Assembly (NCBI GenBank): GCA_018381425.1
Contig: JAGZRY010000059.1
Span: 1-8,271 of the forward strand
Length of the DNA stretch: 8,271 nucleotides
Direction of reading: 5' to 3'
Source: Haemophilus parainfluenzae
GTDB taxonomy: Bacteria > Pseudomonadota > Gammaproteobacteria > Enterobacterales > Pasteurellaceae
In this document: one piece after another, positions 1 through 7,609 of the stretch
How the letters are laid out: each line of letters opens with the position of its first letter
How positions within the stretch are numbered: position 1 is the first letter of the stretch
The notes under the pieces: model-generated
What the model was told of the DNA's origin: nothing
Database searches by the model: none
What the model saw: the letters and a program-made list of their open reading frames with translations, nothing else
Made by a program: the position numbers and the translations under genes

Positions 1-2223
1 GTAGCGGGTGTCGGTGAAAAAACCGCACTTGGTCTCTTGCAAGGTATCGGCAGCATGGCAGAAATTTATGCCAACTTAGACAAAGTGTCTGAATTGCCAA
101 TTCGTGGGGCAAAAAAATTAGGTGATAAATTATTGGCTGAAAAAGAAATGGCCGACTTATCCTATCGCCTTGCCACGATCAAAACCGATGTTGCCCTCGA
201 TATTACTCCAGAGCAACTCACTCTTGGTGCAAGCAATAACGATCAACTCACTGAATATTTCGGCCGTTATGAATTTAAACGTTGGCTCAATGAAGTGATG
301 AATGGCGCTGATTCCATCACCAATAATAACGAACAACCGACCAAGATTAATCACTATCAAGCTACGCCTGCGCTCGCTCAAGACAATAGTGAGGAAGCAT
401 TACCACCAATTCAAATTGATCGTAGCCGTTATGAAACCTTGCTCACTGAAGCAGATTTAAATCGTTGGGTGGAAAAACTCAAGCAAGCCAAACTTTTTGC
501 CCTAGATACAGAAACCGATAATTTAGATTATATGGCTGCCAACTTAGTGGGGATTTCCTTTGCGTTAGAAAACGGTGAAGCCGCTTACTTACCGCTGCAA
601 TTAGATTATTTAGGTGCACCAAAAACCCTTGAAAAAACAACCGCACTTGCATTGTTAAAACCGGTTTTAGAAAATCCCGCTATTCAAAAAGTCGGGCAAA
701 ACTTCAAGTACGACCTCACCATCTTTGCTCGTAATGGCATTGATGTGCAAGGTGTGGCTTTCGATACCATGTTGGAGTCCTATGTGCTCAATAGCACCGG
801 TCGCCACAATATGGACGATCTGGCGAAACGTTATTTAGGACATCAAACTATTAGTTTTGAAGAGATTGCAGGTAAAGGTAAAAATCAGCTGACCTTTAAC
901 CAAATTCCATTAGAACAAGCCGCCGAGTACGCGGCGGAAGATGCTGATGTGACAATGAAACTGCAACAAGTGCTATGGGAAAAACTCTCTAGAGAACCCA
1001 CTCTTGAAAAACTCTTTAAAGAAATGGAATTGCCATTGTTAGCCGTACTTTCCCGTATGGAACGTCGTGGTGTCTTAATTGATAGCGACGCACTATTCCT
1101 ACAATCTAACGAAATCACTAACCGTTTAAGTGAATTAGAAGAACAAGCCTATGTCTTGGCTGGGCAGCCATTTAATTTGGCCTCAACCAAACAATTACAG
1201 GAAATTTTGTTTGATAAATTAGGTTTGCCAGTCATTCAAAAAACACCAAAAGGTGCACCATCCACTAACGAGGAAGTGTTGGAGGAATTGGCATTTAGTC
1301 ATGAATTACCGAAAGTATTGGTAGAACATCGTGGGCTAAGCAAACTAAAATCCACCTACACTGACAAATTGCCGCAAATGGTGAATCCGCAAACGGGTCG
1401 AGTGCATACTTCCTACCACCAAGCGGTGACAGCCACCGGTCGTCTTTCATCAAGTGATCCGAATCTGCAAAACATTCCGATTCGTAATGAAGAAGGCCGT
1501 CGTATTCGTCAGGCATTTATTGCACGCGAAGGCTTTACTGTTGTTGCGGCCGACTATTCACAAATCGAGCTGCGCATTATGGCACATCTATCACAGGATC
1601 AAGGCTTAATTAACGCCTTTACCCAAGGCAAAGATATTCACCGCTCTACCGCAGCAGAAATCTTTGGTGTCGCACTCGATGAAGTAACATCCGAACAACG
1701 CCGCAATGCTAAAGCAATTAACTTCGGTTTAATTTACGGTATGTCAGCCTTTGGCTTATCGCGTCAACTCGGTATTGGCCGTGCGGATGCTCAGAGCTAT
1801 ATGGATTTATATTTCAAACGCTATCCAGGCGTACAAACTTTTATGCATGATATTCGTGAAAAAGCTAAAGCCCAAGGCTATGTGGAAACCTTATTTGGCC
1901 GTCGTTTATATCTGCCGGATATTAACTCCTCTAACGGTATGCGCCGTAAAGCCGCCGAACGTGTCGCGATCAATGCACCAATGCAAGGTACTGCCGCAGA
2001 CATTATTAAACGAGCCATGATTCAATTAGATCAAAAACTACAAAACGATCCCGATATCGCAATGATTATGCAGGTGCACGATGAATTGGTGTTTGAAGTG
2101 CGGTCAGAAAAAGTGGCATTTTATAGCGATCTCATCAAAACACAAATGGAAAGTTCGGCTGATTTAGTGGTGCCATTGATTGTAGAAGTAGGTCAAGGTA
2201 CGAACTGGGATGAGGCTCACTAA
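1..2223 (+). CDS. polA: DNA polymerase I, 3' part (5' end outside window)
   Basis: DNA polymerase I fills gaps in repair and removes Okazaki primers. The frame is open from base 1, and by comparison with remembered E. coli PolA (928 aa) about 185 codons are missing upstream; the TTG at 37 is internal, not a start. In order, the visible part holds the helix-hairpin-helix end of the 5' nuclease ([13 protein letters not shown], codons 1-13), a poorly conserved linker (about codons 105-140), the 3'-5' proofreading domain and the family A polymerase domain. Proofreading motifs are intact: DTETDNLD at codons 169-176 and YAAEDADVT. So are the polymerase motifs: DYSQIELR with the catalytic Asp at codon 518, [10 protein letters not shown] in the O helix with Phe in the dideoxy-discriminating position, and VHDELVFE with the second catalytic Asp at codon 694. 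The C-terminus (NWDEAH) matches the family end. Nothing suggests a defect. Confidence 0.98.
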   Translation, partial: VAGVGEKTALGLLQGIGSMAEIYANLDKVSELPIRGAKKLGDKLLAEKEMADLSYRLATIKTDVALDITPEQLTLGASNNDQLTEYFGRYEFKRWLNEVMNGADSITNNNEQPTKINHYQATPALAQDNSEEALPPIQIDRSRYETLLTEADLNRWVEKLKQAKLFALDTETDNLDYMAANLVGISFALENGEAAYLPLQLDYLGAPKTLEKTTALALLKPVLENPAIQKVGQNFKYDLTIFARNGIDVQGVAFDTMLESYVLNSTGRHNMDDLAKRYLGHQTISFEEIAGKGKNQLTFNQIPLEQAAEYAAEDADVTMKLQQVLWEKLSREPTLEKLFKEMELPLLAVLSRMERRGVLIDSDALFLQSNEITNRLSELEEQAYVLAGQPFNLASTKQLQEILFDKLGLPVIQKTPKGAPSTNEEVLEELAFSHELPKVLVEHRGLSKLKSTYTDKLPQMVNPQTGRVHTSYHQAVTATGRLSSSDPNLQNIPIRNEEGRRIRQAFIAREGFTVVAADYSQIELRIMAHLSQDQGLINAFTQGKDIHRSTAAEIFGVALDEVTSEQRRNAKAINFGLIYGMSAFGLSRQLGIGRADAQSYMDLYFKRYPGVQTFMHDIREKAKAQGYVETLFGRRLYLPDINSSNGMRRKAAERVAINAPMQGTAADIIKRAMIQLDQKLQNDPDIAMIMQVHDELVFEVRSEKVAFYSDLIKTQMESSADLVVPLIVEVGQGTNWDEAH
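22..30 (-). repeat. DNA uptake signal sequence inside polA
   Basis: The sequence ACCGCACTT is the exact complement of the Haemophilus-type uptake core AAGTGCGGT. On the minus strand the core runs into a T tract (the run of A at 17-22), as expected for the AT-rich flank of extended signals. It encodes part of a Lys-Thr-Ala-Leu stretch in polA. Confidence 0.85.
640..648 (-). repeat. DNA uptake signal sequence inside polA
   Basis: A second exact ACCGCACTT, again preceded by an A-rich run (631-640) that becomes the AT flank on the minus strand. It encodes Thr-Ala-Leu in the proofreading domain of polA, the same codon phase as the copy at 22-30. Confidence 0.85.
2096..2104 (+). repeat. DNA uptake signal sequence near the polA 3' end
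   Basis: An exact AAGTGCGGT followed by CAGAAAAAG, the same flank seen in the intergenic signals at 6413 and 7837. It lies in the C-terminal polymerase domain, just after the VHDELVFE motif, where the residues encoded (EVRSEK) are variable in the family. Confidence 0.85.
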
Positions 2224-2234
2224 CAGATTTAGTC

Positions 2235-2549
2235 ATGAATAAAGTTATTAGAAGTCACCTCTTTACGGCTGAACGTGCTTGGGGAGCCCTTGATATTACC
2301 AATATGAATGGTATTTCCGTGCGTCTGCACTGGACAGATAAACCTTACAAATGGCATATCAATGACGGTGAAGAAGTCTTTGCTGTCATGGATGGTACGG
2401 TGGAAATGCGCTACAAAGAAGGCGGCCAAGAGAAAACCGTATTGCTCCATACAGGTGATATTTTTTATGCGGGTATCGGTACCGAACATGTTGCTCATCC
2501 ACAAGGTGAAGCGCGCATATTAGTTATAGAGAAAGAAGACAGCATTTAA
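2235..2549 (+). CDS. Small single-domain cupin protein
   Basis: A 104-residue protein that is almost entirely one cupin barrel; the function is unknown. Cupin motif 1 is seen as a His-x-Asn-x3-5-Glu pattern (H41, N43, E46/E47) ending at G54, and motif 2 as G74-D75 through T83-E84-H85. H41, a Glu of the E46/E47 pair and H85 are the likely metal ligands; the second His of a classical HxH is replaced by Asn43, so metal affinity or identity may differ. No signal peptide or membrane segment is seen, so it should be cytosolic. It begins 11 bases after the polA stop with no strong ribosome binding site, which suggests translational coupling, and ends 18 bases before the cysteine desulfidase gene. 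Substrate cannot be deduced; small cupins include sugar isomerases, dioxygenases and binding proteins. Confidence 0.88.
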   Translation: MNKVIRSHLFTAERAWGALDITNMNGISVRLHWTDKPYKWHINDGEEVFAVMDGTVEMRYKEGGQEKTVLLHTGDIFYAGIGTEHVAHPQGEARILVIEKEDSI

Positions 2550-2567
2550 CAGATTAAAAAGAATTTT

Positions 2568-3872
2568 ATGAATCAAGAAAGACTCAACGAAATCGAAAAA
2601 CCATTAATTCAAATTGTAGAACGCGATGTGGTTCCGGCACTTGGCTGTACTGAACCTATCTCTTTGGCGCTTGCTGCAGCAACTGCGGCTAAATATTTAA
2701 GCAAAACACCTGAACGTATTGAAGCTAAAGTATCACCAAACTTAATGAAAAATGGATTGGGCGTTGCAGTACCGGGAACCGGCATGGTGGGCTTGCCTAT
2801 TGCTGCAGCAATTGGTGCTTTAGGCGGTGATCCTGAGGGTGACTTGGAAGTGTTAAAACACATCACGCCAGAACAAGTTTCACAAGCCAAAGCGATGCTT
2901 GATAAAAAGCTCGTGAATGTCGATATTCATCAAACCGATCATATTTTATATTCGGAAGCCGTGTTGTTTGCCGATAATGACCGAGTGAAAGTAGCGATTC
3001 AAGATCAACACACAAATATCATTTTGATTGAAAAAAATGGCGAAGTTGTTTTTAAGAAAGAACACGATGAATGTGCTGATTGCGATCCTTATGATATTTT
3101 CAAACAGGTGAGCGCACGTGAAATCTTTGAATTTTCTTGTGAAGTTGAGCTCGATAAAATCCGCTTTATCGGACAAGCTGCTGAGCTCAATCGCGCACTG
3201 TCTAACGAAGGATTACGCGAAAATTACGGTTTACACATTGGCAGAACATTACGCAAACAAGTTGGTAGCGGTTTAATGTCAGATGATTTGCTCAGCAAAA
3301 TCATGATCGAAACCACTGCTGCTTCTGATGCACGTATGGGCGGGGCTACATTGCCAGCAATGAGTAATTCAGGTTCAGGTAACCAAGGTATTGCCGCGAC
3401 TATGCCCGTGGTTGTGGTCGCAGATTATTTAAACGTGAGTGAAGAAAAACGTCTCCGAGCCCTCTTCTTATCACACTTAATGGCTATTTATATCCACAGT
3501 AAATTACCCAAACTGTCAGCCCTTTGTGCGGTAACAACTGCCTCTATGGGGAGCTGTGCAGGCATTGCCTATTTGCTTACGGGCAAATTTGAAACCGTGA
3601 GCATGGGGATTTGCAGTATGATCGGTGATATTAGCGGAATCATCTGCGATGGCGCATCCAATAGCTGTGCAATGAAAGTGTCCACTAGCGTGGCATCTGG
3701 CTATAAATCGGTACTCATGGCGATGGATGAAACCCATGTTACGGGTAATGAAGGTATTGTTGAACACGATCTCGATCGCACCATCGATAATCTATGTTCG
3801 ATTGCGTCTAAGAGTATGCACCATATTGATCGCCAAGTGATTGAAATTATGGTGAGTAAGCCTTGCCCTTAA
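2568..3872 (+). CDS. cyuA: L-cysteine desulfidase, CyuA/YhaM (UPF0597) family
   Basis: The family breaks L-cysteine down to pyruvate, ammonia and hydrogen sulfide using an oxygen-sensitive [4Fe-4S] cluster, and is related to the serine dehydratase alpha chain. Length (434 aa) matches E. coli YhaM (about 436). The family opening PALGCTEP is at residues 23-30. Cysteines 27, 320, 360 and 367 are spaced like the cluster or catalytic cysteines I recall for the archaeal enzyme (25, 282, 322, 329); the last two sit in GIICDGASNSCAMK. A glycine-rich AVPGTGMVGLPIAAAIGALGG segment near residues 65-85 is also typical. A CxxC pair (C169, C172) lies mid-protein. There is no signal peptide, so it is cytosolic. 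H. influenzae, as I recall, also has a UPF0597 gene beside polA. The E. coli partner importer CyuP and regulator CyuR are not in this window. It probably shares a transcript with the cupin gene and ends at the hairpin 14 bases downstream. Confidence 0.92.
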   Translation: MNQERLNEIEKPLIQIVERDVVPALGCTEPISLALAAATAAKYLSKTPERIEAKVSPNLMKNGLGVAVPGTGMVGLPIAAAIGALGGDPEGDLEVLKHITPEQVSQAKAMLDKKLVNVDIHQTDHILYSEAVLFADNDRVKVAIQDQHTNIILIEKNGEVVFKKEHDECADCDPYDIFKQVSAREIFEFSCEVELDKIRFIGQAAELNRALSNEGLRENYGLHIGRTLRKQVGSGLMSDDLLSKIMIETTAASDARMGGATLPAMSNSGSGNQGIAATMPVVVVADYLNVSEEKRLRALFLSHLMAIYIHSKLPKLSALCAVTTASMGSCAGIAYLLTGKFETVSMGICSMIGDISGIICDGASNSCAMKVSTSVASGYKSVLMAMDETHVTGNEGIVEHDLDRTIDNLCSIASKSMHHIDRQVIEIMVSKPCP

Positions 3873-3885
3873 GCCTATTTAAAAC

Positions 3886-3927
3886 AATAAAGTGCGATAA
3901 CATAAATAATTTGTATCGCACTTTATT
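3886..3927 (+). terminator. Hairpin terminator after cyuA, uptake-signal-like arms
   Basis: A perfect 14-bp inverted repeat (3886-3899 with 3914-3927) encloses a 14-base loop and ends in T-rich sequence (3922-3932). Each arm contains AAGTGCGAT or its complement, one base away from the uptake core AAGTGCGGT, and the change is matched in both arms so pairing is kept. It closes the polA-cupin-cyuA unit. The remaining bases to 4012 are AT-rich and presumably hold the promoter of the next gene, but no convincing -35/-10 pair stands out. Confidence 0.8.
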
Positions 3928-4000
3928 TTATTGTGGTACTCAATTTCTATTACTTTTTTTAATCAATTATGTTTTAATGTACCGCATCGACATTAGTATT

Positions 4001-4005
4001 AAGGG
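4001..4005 (+). promoter_or_regulatory. Ribosome binding site of the first yeeE gene
   Basis: AAGGG lies 7 bases before the ATG at 4013. It supports this start, as does the N-terminus MFTGLLIG, which aligns with the paralogue's MLLTGLLCG. Confidence 0.6.
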
Positions 4006-4012
4006 TTAATCA

Positions 4013-4999
4013 ATGTTCACAGGTCTTCTTATCGGGATTGCTTTTGGCATCCTACTTCAACGTACCCAATTTTGTTTTATTTCTGGCTTTCGCCGTTTAT
4101 TATTCCAAAAAAATACTCGTTTTATAACGATGCTTCTCATTGCGGTAAGCATACAATCCATAGGATTATTTTGCCTTGCTGAATTCGAAATCATTAAAAT
4201 TCCTCAAACAACACTCCCCATCATGGCCACAATAGTTGGCGGATTATTATTTGGGATCGGTATGGTATTAGGGAATTGCTGCGGGAGTGGTGCATGGTTT
4301 CGCTCCGCGGAAGGTGCATTAGGTAGTCTATTGGCCTTGGTTGCTTTTGCAATCACAATGGCTTCTGCTCAAACTGGTAGTCTGCATCAATTTATTAACC
4401 ATTGGACCCAACAAACCACAGAATGGGATAACATCTATTTAACGCTTTCTATTTCTCCTTGGTGGCTAGTAGGCGCGCTCGTATTGGTCACTTGTGGATT
4501 ATCTTTTCTTGGTAATAAATCGACTGATTCGGAAAACCTTTCTTTTTTTGACCGCACTTTTAAACGCCCTTGGAATCCTTACCTAGGCGGTTTACTAATA
4601 GGATTACTCGGTGTTCTGGCTTGGTATCTTAGTGCTCAAACTGGACGAAACTATGGATATGGCATTGCTGTACCCTCTGCAAACGTCGTTCAATATTTAG
4701 TAATAGGACAACAACGTTATATCAATTGGGGAAGCTTATTTGTACTAGGTATTCCACTTGGCTCATTTTTTATGGCCAAAATAAGCGGCGATTTTTGTTT
4801 AAAAATGCCAGATCCGCAAGAAGCACTACGTCGGATTTTGGATGGTATCATAATGGGATTAGGTGCAGCATTAGCAGGCGGTTGCACTGTTACCAATGCT
4901 TTAGTTGCTACAGCTTATTTTTCCTGGCAAGGTTGGATCGCAACGGGATGTATTCTAATCGGTTGCTGGTTTGCCAATAAATGGATTGTTAAAAAATAA
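4013..4999 (+). CDS. YeeE/YedE-family sulfur-compound transporter, paralogue 1
   Basis: An integral inner-membrane protein of 328 residues made of many hydrophobic segments with a pseudo-repeated fold. The family moves thiosulfate, or other sulfur (and possibly selenium) species, through a path lined by conserved cysteines. These are seen at C21 (QRTQFCF), C90 (NCCGSGAWF) and C291 (LAGGCTV), matching the three positions known from the structurally studied thiosulfate channel TsuA/YeeE (about 22, 91, 293). The motif ISPWWLVGAL and the end FSWQGW are shared with the second copy at 6557, from which it has diverged considerably, so the duplication is not recent. Oddities: an extra cysteine beside the pore cysteine (C89-C90) and nine cysteines in all, against four in paralogue 2. 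It is followed 14 bases later by the triple-rhodanese lipoprotein, which points to a joint role. YedE-type selenium transport is an alternative. Confidence 0.88.
   Translation: MFTGLLIGIAFGILLQRTQFCFISGFRRLLFQKNTRFITMLLIAVSIQSIGLFCLAEFEIIKIPQTTLPIMATIVGGLLFGIGMVLGNCCGSGAWFRSAEGALGSLLALVAFAITMASAQTGSLHQFINHWTQQTTEWDNIYLTLSISPWWLVGALVLVTCGLSFLGNKSTDSENLSFFDRTFKRPWNPYLGGLLIGLLGVLAWYLSAQTGRNYGYGIAVPSANVVQYLVIGQQRYINWGSLFVLGIPLGSFFMAKISGDFCLKMPDPQEALRRILDGIIMGLGAALAGGCTVTNALVATAYFSWQGWIATGCILIGCWFANKWIVKK
4551..4559 (-). repeat. DNA uptake signal in the yeeE-1 interdomain linker
   Basis: Exact ACCGCACTT preceded by a T-rich stretch (4541-4549), which becomes an A-rich flank on the minus strand. 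It encodes Asp-Arg-Thr-Phe in the soluble linker between the two halves of the membrane protein, a part that is not conserved with the paralogue. Confidence 0.85.
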
Positions 5000-5005
5000 A
5001 AGGAG
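5000..5005 (+). promoter_or_regulatory. Strong ribosome binding site of the rhodanese lipoprotein gene
   Basis: AAGGAG with 8 bases to the ATG at 5014. It fixes the start directly before a lipoprotein signal peptide and begins just after the stop of the upstream yeeE gene (4997-4999). Confidence 0.8.
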
Positions 5006-5013
5006 AAAACAAT

Positions 5014-6390
5014 ATGAAATTTAACCGCACTTTATTAGGTTTAAGTCTTTCACTTGCGCTTTTTGCTTGTCATGATAATCAAGTCAAAAATATTGAAACC
5101 AAAGCGTTATTGGATAATTTAAAAAATCCAAACTATGTCATTATTGACTCTCGTCAAGACAGTTATTACAACGGATTCAAAGATAAAAATGCAACACGTG
5201 GTGGACATATTCCTGGCGCAATTCAATTTTCTTGTTCTTGGCTAAATTGGATTGCACCAGACAAATTTGAATCTTTCGCAGCAGGAAAAGGGATCACAAA
5301 GGATAAAACCTTAGTTTTCTACGATACCAATCCTGATAATCTTGCTTGTATTAGTGCTGAATTCGCAAACAAAGGTTATAAAACACAGGTCTTCAATGAT
5401 TTCCTAAGTTATGCCAATGCCGATTATCCATTAGAATCTTTCCCAAACTTCCAATATAGCGTATCGCCGGAATGGATTAATGCCGTAACCAAAGGTGAAA
5501 AACCTGAGACTTATAACAATGATAAATTCGCTATCTTTGAAGTCTCTTGGGGACCATTAGATAAATCCCAAGGCTATGTTCAGCATATTGTTGGTGCCTA
5601 CCATTTTGATACAGATTGGATTGAGAATGGCCCAATTTGGAATTTATCATCACCTGATGTGATTGAACAAAATTTGTTAAAAAATGGCATCACAGCTGAT
5701 AAAACCATCATCTTATATTCTGATAATCAATTAGCAGCTTATCGTGTATTCTGGGCATTAAAATGGGCAGGTGTAAAAGATGTTCGCGTGCTAAATGGCA
5801 ATCTTTCAACCTGGATGGATGCTAACTTACCAACAGAAACAACCGTGAATACACCAAAACCAGAATCCCATTTTGGCGCCTCTATCCCAGCCAATCCAAG
5901 CTTCGATATTGAAACACCAAAAGAGATTATCGATGCACAACAACATGGATTAAAACTCATTAGTAACCGAGCATGGGATGAATACATCGGTAAAGTCAGC
6001 GGTTATGATTACATTCCAGGAAAAGGCGAACCACAAGGTGCCATTTGGGGATTTGCGGGTACGGATTCTTCTAATATGGCTGATTATTATGATCCAGATG
6101 GTACATTACGTAATCCAAATGAAATTTTTGCATTATGGAAAACACAAGGTATCGAAAAAGGCGATAAACTCGCATTTTATTGTGGTACAGGTTGGCGAGC
6201 CGGTGTACCTTGGTTCATGACAAAATTAGCAGGTTGGGACCATACGGCTATTTATGATGGTGGCTGGAATCAGTGGCAAATGGATTCAATCTACCCAGTT
6301 CAAAAAGGTGCACCTAATAATATGACAAAACCGGATGCCAAAAATGATTTTGGTAAAGTAATGAAAAAAGGAAACTCTTGTAAAAGTTAA
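5014..6390 (+). CDS. Lipoprotein with three rhodanese domains, YnjE-like sulfurtransferase
   Basis: A 458-residue envelope sulfurtransferase. The N-terminus is a lipoprotein signal peptide: basic residues K2 and R5, a hydrophobic core, then lipobox LFAC with the lipidated C19; His at +2 fits outer-membrane sorting by the usual rule. Three rhodanese domains follow (about 28-135, 165-280, 295-435). The catalytic cysteine position is Asp104 in the first (FYDTNPD) and Ser236 in the second (LYSDNQ), so these look inactive. The third has Cys390 in FYCGTGWRAG. E. coli YnjE has the same plan (three domains, a C-terminal CGTGWR loop) and shares SGY-Y-KGE and NPDGT-like stretches in the third domain. 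YnjE acts on thiosulfate or similar donors in vitro; its physiological role is unclear. Additional cysteines 74, 112 and 456 could form disulfides or relay sulfur. It sits between two YeeE transporter genes, which suggests passing sulfane sulfur to one. The gene ends 20 bases before a hairpin terminator. Confidence 0.9.
   Translation: MKFNRTLLGLSLSLALFACHDNQVKNIETKALLDNLKNPNYVIIDSRQDSYYNGFKDKNATRGGHIPGAIQFSCSWLNWIAPDKFESFAAGKGITKDKTLVFYDTNPDNLACISAEFANKGYKTQVFNDFLSYANADYPLESFPNFQYSVSPEWINAVTKGEKPETYNNDKFAIFEVSWGPLDKSQGYVQHIVGAYHFDTDWIENGPIWNLSSPDVIEQNLLKNGITADKTIILYSDNQLAAYRVFWALKWAGVKDVRVLNGNLSTWMDANLPTETTVNTPKPESHFGASIPANPSFDIETPKEIIDAQQHGLKLISNRAWDEYIGKVSGYDYIPGKGEPQGAIWGFAGTDSSNMADYYDPDGTLRNPNEIFALWKTQGIEKGDKLAFYCGTGWRAGVPWFMTKLAGWDHTAIYDGGWNQWQMDSIYPVQKGAPNNMTKPDAKNDFGKVMKKGNSCKS
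5024..5032 (-). repeat. DNA uptake signal inside the lipoprotein signal peptide
   Basis: Exact ACCGCACTT with an AT-only flank (5015-5023 is nearly all A and T). It encodes Asn-Arg-Thr-Leu at residues 4-7, supplying one of the basic residues of the signal peptide. Confidence 0.85.
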
Positions 6391-6410
6391 TTTCACGCTT
6401 AATCATAAAT

Positions 6411-6454
6411 AAAAGTGCGGTCAGAAAAACACACAAATTTCTGATCGCACTTTT
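6411..6454 (+). terminator. Hairpin terminator after the rhodanese gene, built from an uptake signal
   Basis: A 17-bp stem (6411-6427 with 6438-6454) with one G.U wobble (6420 with 6445) and a 10-base loop, followed by a T run (6451-6456). The left arm carries an exact uptake core AAGTGCGGT at 6413-6421. The right arm carries the complement with one change (ATCGCACTT, 6444-6452). It separates module 1 from the second yeeE gene, so module 2 probably has its own promoter in the 100 AT-rich bases after it. Confidence 0.85.
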
Positions 6455-6544
6455 TTATATCAAAAAAATATATTTTCTAGCTAAAAGTTATTGGCGTCAT
6501 CTTCTTATTTTTTTAGAGAATACTGCTCTACTTAGTTTTAAAAG

Positions 6545-6550
6545 AAAGGA
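6545..6550 (+). promoter_or_regulatory. Ribosome binding site of the second yeeE gene
   Basis: AAAGGA with 6 bases to the ATG at 6557; it supports that start, whose product begins like other family members. Confidence 0.7.
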
Positions 6551-6556
6551 ATATTT

Positions 6557-7600
6557 ATGCTTTTAACTGGATTACTTTGCGGAATTTTACTCGGATTTGT
6601 GATGCAGCGTGGGCGCTTTTGTATTACTGGCGCATTTCGCGATATGTATGTCACCAAAAATAACAAAATGTTTGTAGCCCTTCTATTGGCGATTACAGTA
6701 CAATCCATCGGTTTCTTTCTCTTAAAAGAAATCGGTGTATTAAATGTCGAGCCAGCTGAAAATTTTGCCTTTTTAGCGGTGATTATCGGTGCCTTTGTGT
6801 TTGGTATCGGCATTATTCTTGCTGGCGGTTGTGCGACAGGTACGTGGTACCGTGCTGCGGAAGGCTTAGTTGGTAGTTGGATCGCGTTATTCACTTATAT
6901 GCTATTAAGTGCCATCATGCGTACCGGCCCATTAGGCGAATTTAATAAAACTTTACGCAGTATCAATATTGAACAACGTAATATTTACGATACATTCGGT
7001 ATTTCACCTTGGTGGTTAGTCGCACTATTAACTTTAGTGACGGCTTTCTATGTGAACAAACATCTCAGTAAACCAAGCGTAAAAGTCGCGGCATTAAAAC
7101 CAAAGAAAACGGGACTTGCTCACTTATTATTTGAAAAACGCTGGCATCCATTTTTCTCTGCCGTATTAATCGGATTAATCGCACTTGCCGCTTGGCCACT
7201 CAGTGTTGCTACTGGTCGTGAGTTTGGACTTGGAATCACTGGTCCATCAGCCAATATCATGCAATTCCTCGTTACTGGCGATGGTAAATTTATTAACTGG
7301 GGCGTATTCTTAGTCTTAGGGATTTTTATTGGGTCATTCATCGGCGCTAAAGCAAGCAATGAATTTCGTGTTCGCGTACCGGATGCCACCACGATTCTAC
7401 GCAGCGGACTCGGCGGTATTCTCATGGGCATCGGTGCAACCCTTGCGGGTGGCTGCTCTATCGGTAATGGCTTAGTCGAAACTGCCTTTTTCTCTTGGCA
7501 AGGTTGGGTCTCATTGCCACTGATGATTCTCGGCACTTGGGTGGCCGCCTACTTCACCATTATCCGTCCACAACGTTTAAAATTAACAAAAGCATCATAA
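6557..7600 (+). CDS. yeeE: Thiosulfate transporter YeeE/TsuA, paralogue 2
   Basis: An inner-membrane protein of 347 residues. It resembles remembered E. coli YeeE (TsuA, about 352 aa) strongly along its length, for example GFVMQRGRFC, LAGGCATGTWYRA, FEKRWHPF, NWGVFLVLGIF and LAGGCSIGNGL. YeeE brings thiosulfate into the cytosol as a sulfur source for cysteine synthesis. The three pathway cysteines are present at C22, C92 and C300; only one further cysteine (C8) exists. Hydrophobic segments fill the chain except a basic cytosolic linker near residues 170-190 (KPSVKVAALKPKK). It forms an operon with the YeeD-like gene, which starts 9 bases after its stop, the same pairing as in E. coli. It lies behind a terminator, so it is probably transcribed apart from the related yeeE-1/rhodanese pair. 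It is much nearer to E. coli YeeE than paralogue 1 is, so this copy is the better candidate for the true thiosulfate importer. Confidence 0.93.
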   Translation: MLLTGLLCGILLGFVMQRGRFCITGAFRDMYVTKNNKMFVALLLAITVQSIGFFLLKEIGVLNVEPAENFAFLAVIIGAFVFGIGIILAGGCATGTWYRAAEGLVGSWIALFTYMLLSAIMRTGPLGEFNKTLRSINIEQRNIYDTFGISPWWLVALLTLVTAFYVNKHLSKPSVKVAALKPKKTGLAHLLFEKRWHPFFSAVLIGLIALAAWPLSVATGREFGLGITGPSANIMQFLVTGDGKFINWGVFLVLGIFIGSFIGAKASNEFRVRVPDATTILRSGLGGILMGIGATLAGGCSIGNGLVETAFFSWQGWVSLPLMILGTWVAAYFTIIRPQRLKLTKAS

Positions 7601-7604
7601 GGAG
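7599..7604 (+). promoter_or_regulatory. Ribosome binding site of the yeeD-like gene
   Basis: AAGGAG overlaps the yeeE stop codon (7598-7600) and lies 5 bases before the ATG at 7610, a layout that favours coupled translation of the two partners. Confidence 0.8.
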
Positions 7605-7609
7605 TTTAT

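Noticed and set aside
2229..2504. Open minus-strand frame of 91 codons opposite the cupin gene
   Set aside because: The plus-strand frame has cupin motifs and operon spacing; the antisense frame has neither.
2221..2555. TAACAGATT at both the polA stop (2221-2229) and the cupin stop (2547-2555)
   Set aside because: A 9-base repeat that includes the stop codon; surrounding bases differ, so chance is the simpler explanation.
3525..3533. TGTGCGGTA in cyuA as a degenerate uptake signal
   Set aside because: In register it is TTGTGCGGT, two bases from the core, and it lacks the AT flank.
3950..3978. Possible promoter for yeeE-1: TTACTT, 17 bases, TTTAAT
   Set aside because: The -10 matches five of six consensus bases, but the -35 matches only two, and AT-rich DNA produces such boxes often.
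5014..6390. Triple rhodanese read as a periplasmic thiosulfate-binding protein rather than an enzyme
   Set aside because: The intact CGTGWR loop in the third domain and the YnjE-like layout indicate a sulfurtransferase.
6491..6519. Possible promoter for yeeE-2: TTGGCG, 17 bases, TAGAGA
   Set aside because: The -35 matches four of six and the -10 only three of six; a promoter is expected in this gap but this pair is not convincing.
6538..6894. Open minus-strand frame of 118 codons opposite yeeE-2
   Set aside because: It lies wholly against a clear membrane protein gene, its product is rich in Pro, Lys and Thr without family features, and no ribosome binding site precedes it.
7120..7536. Open minus-strand frame of 138 codons opposite yeeE-2
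   Set aside because: An antisense shadow of the conserved second half of YeeE; the product is of low complexity and has no recognisable motif.
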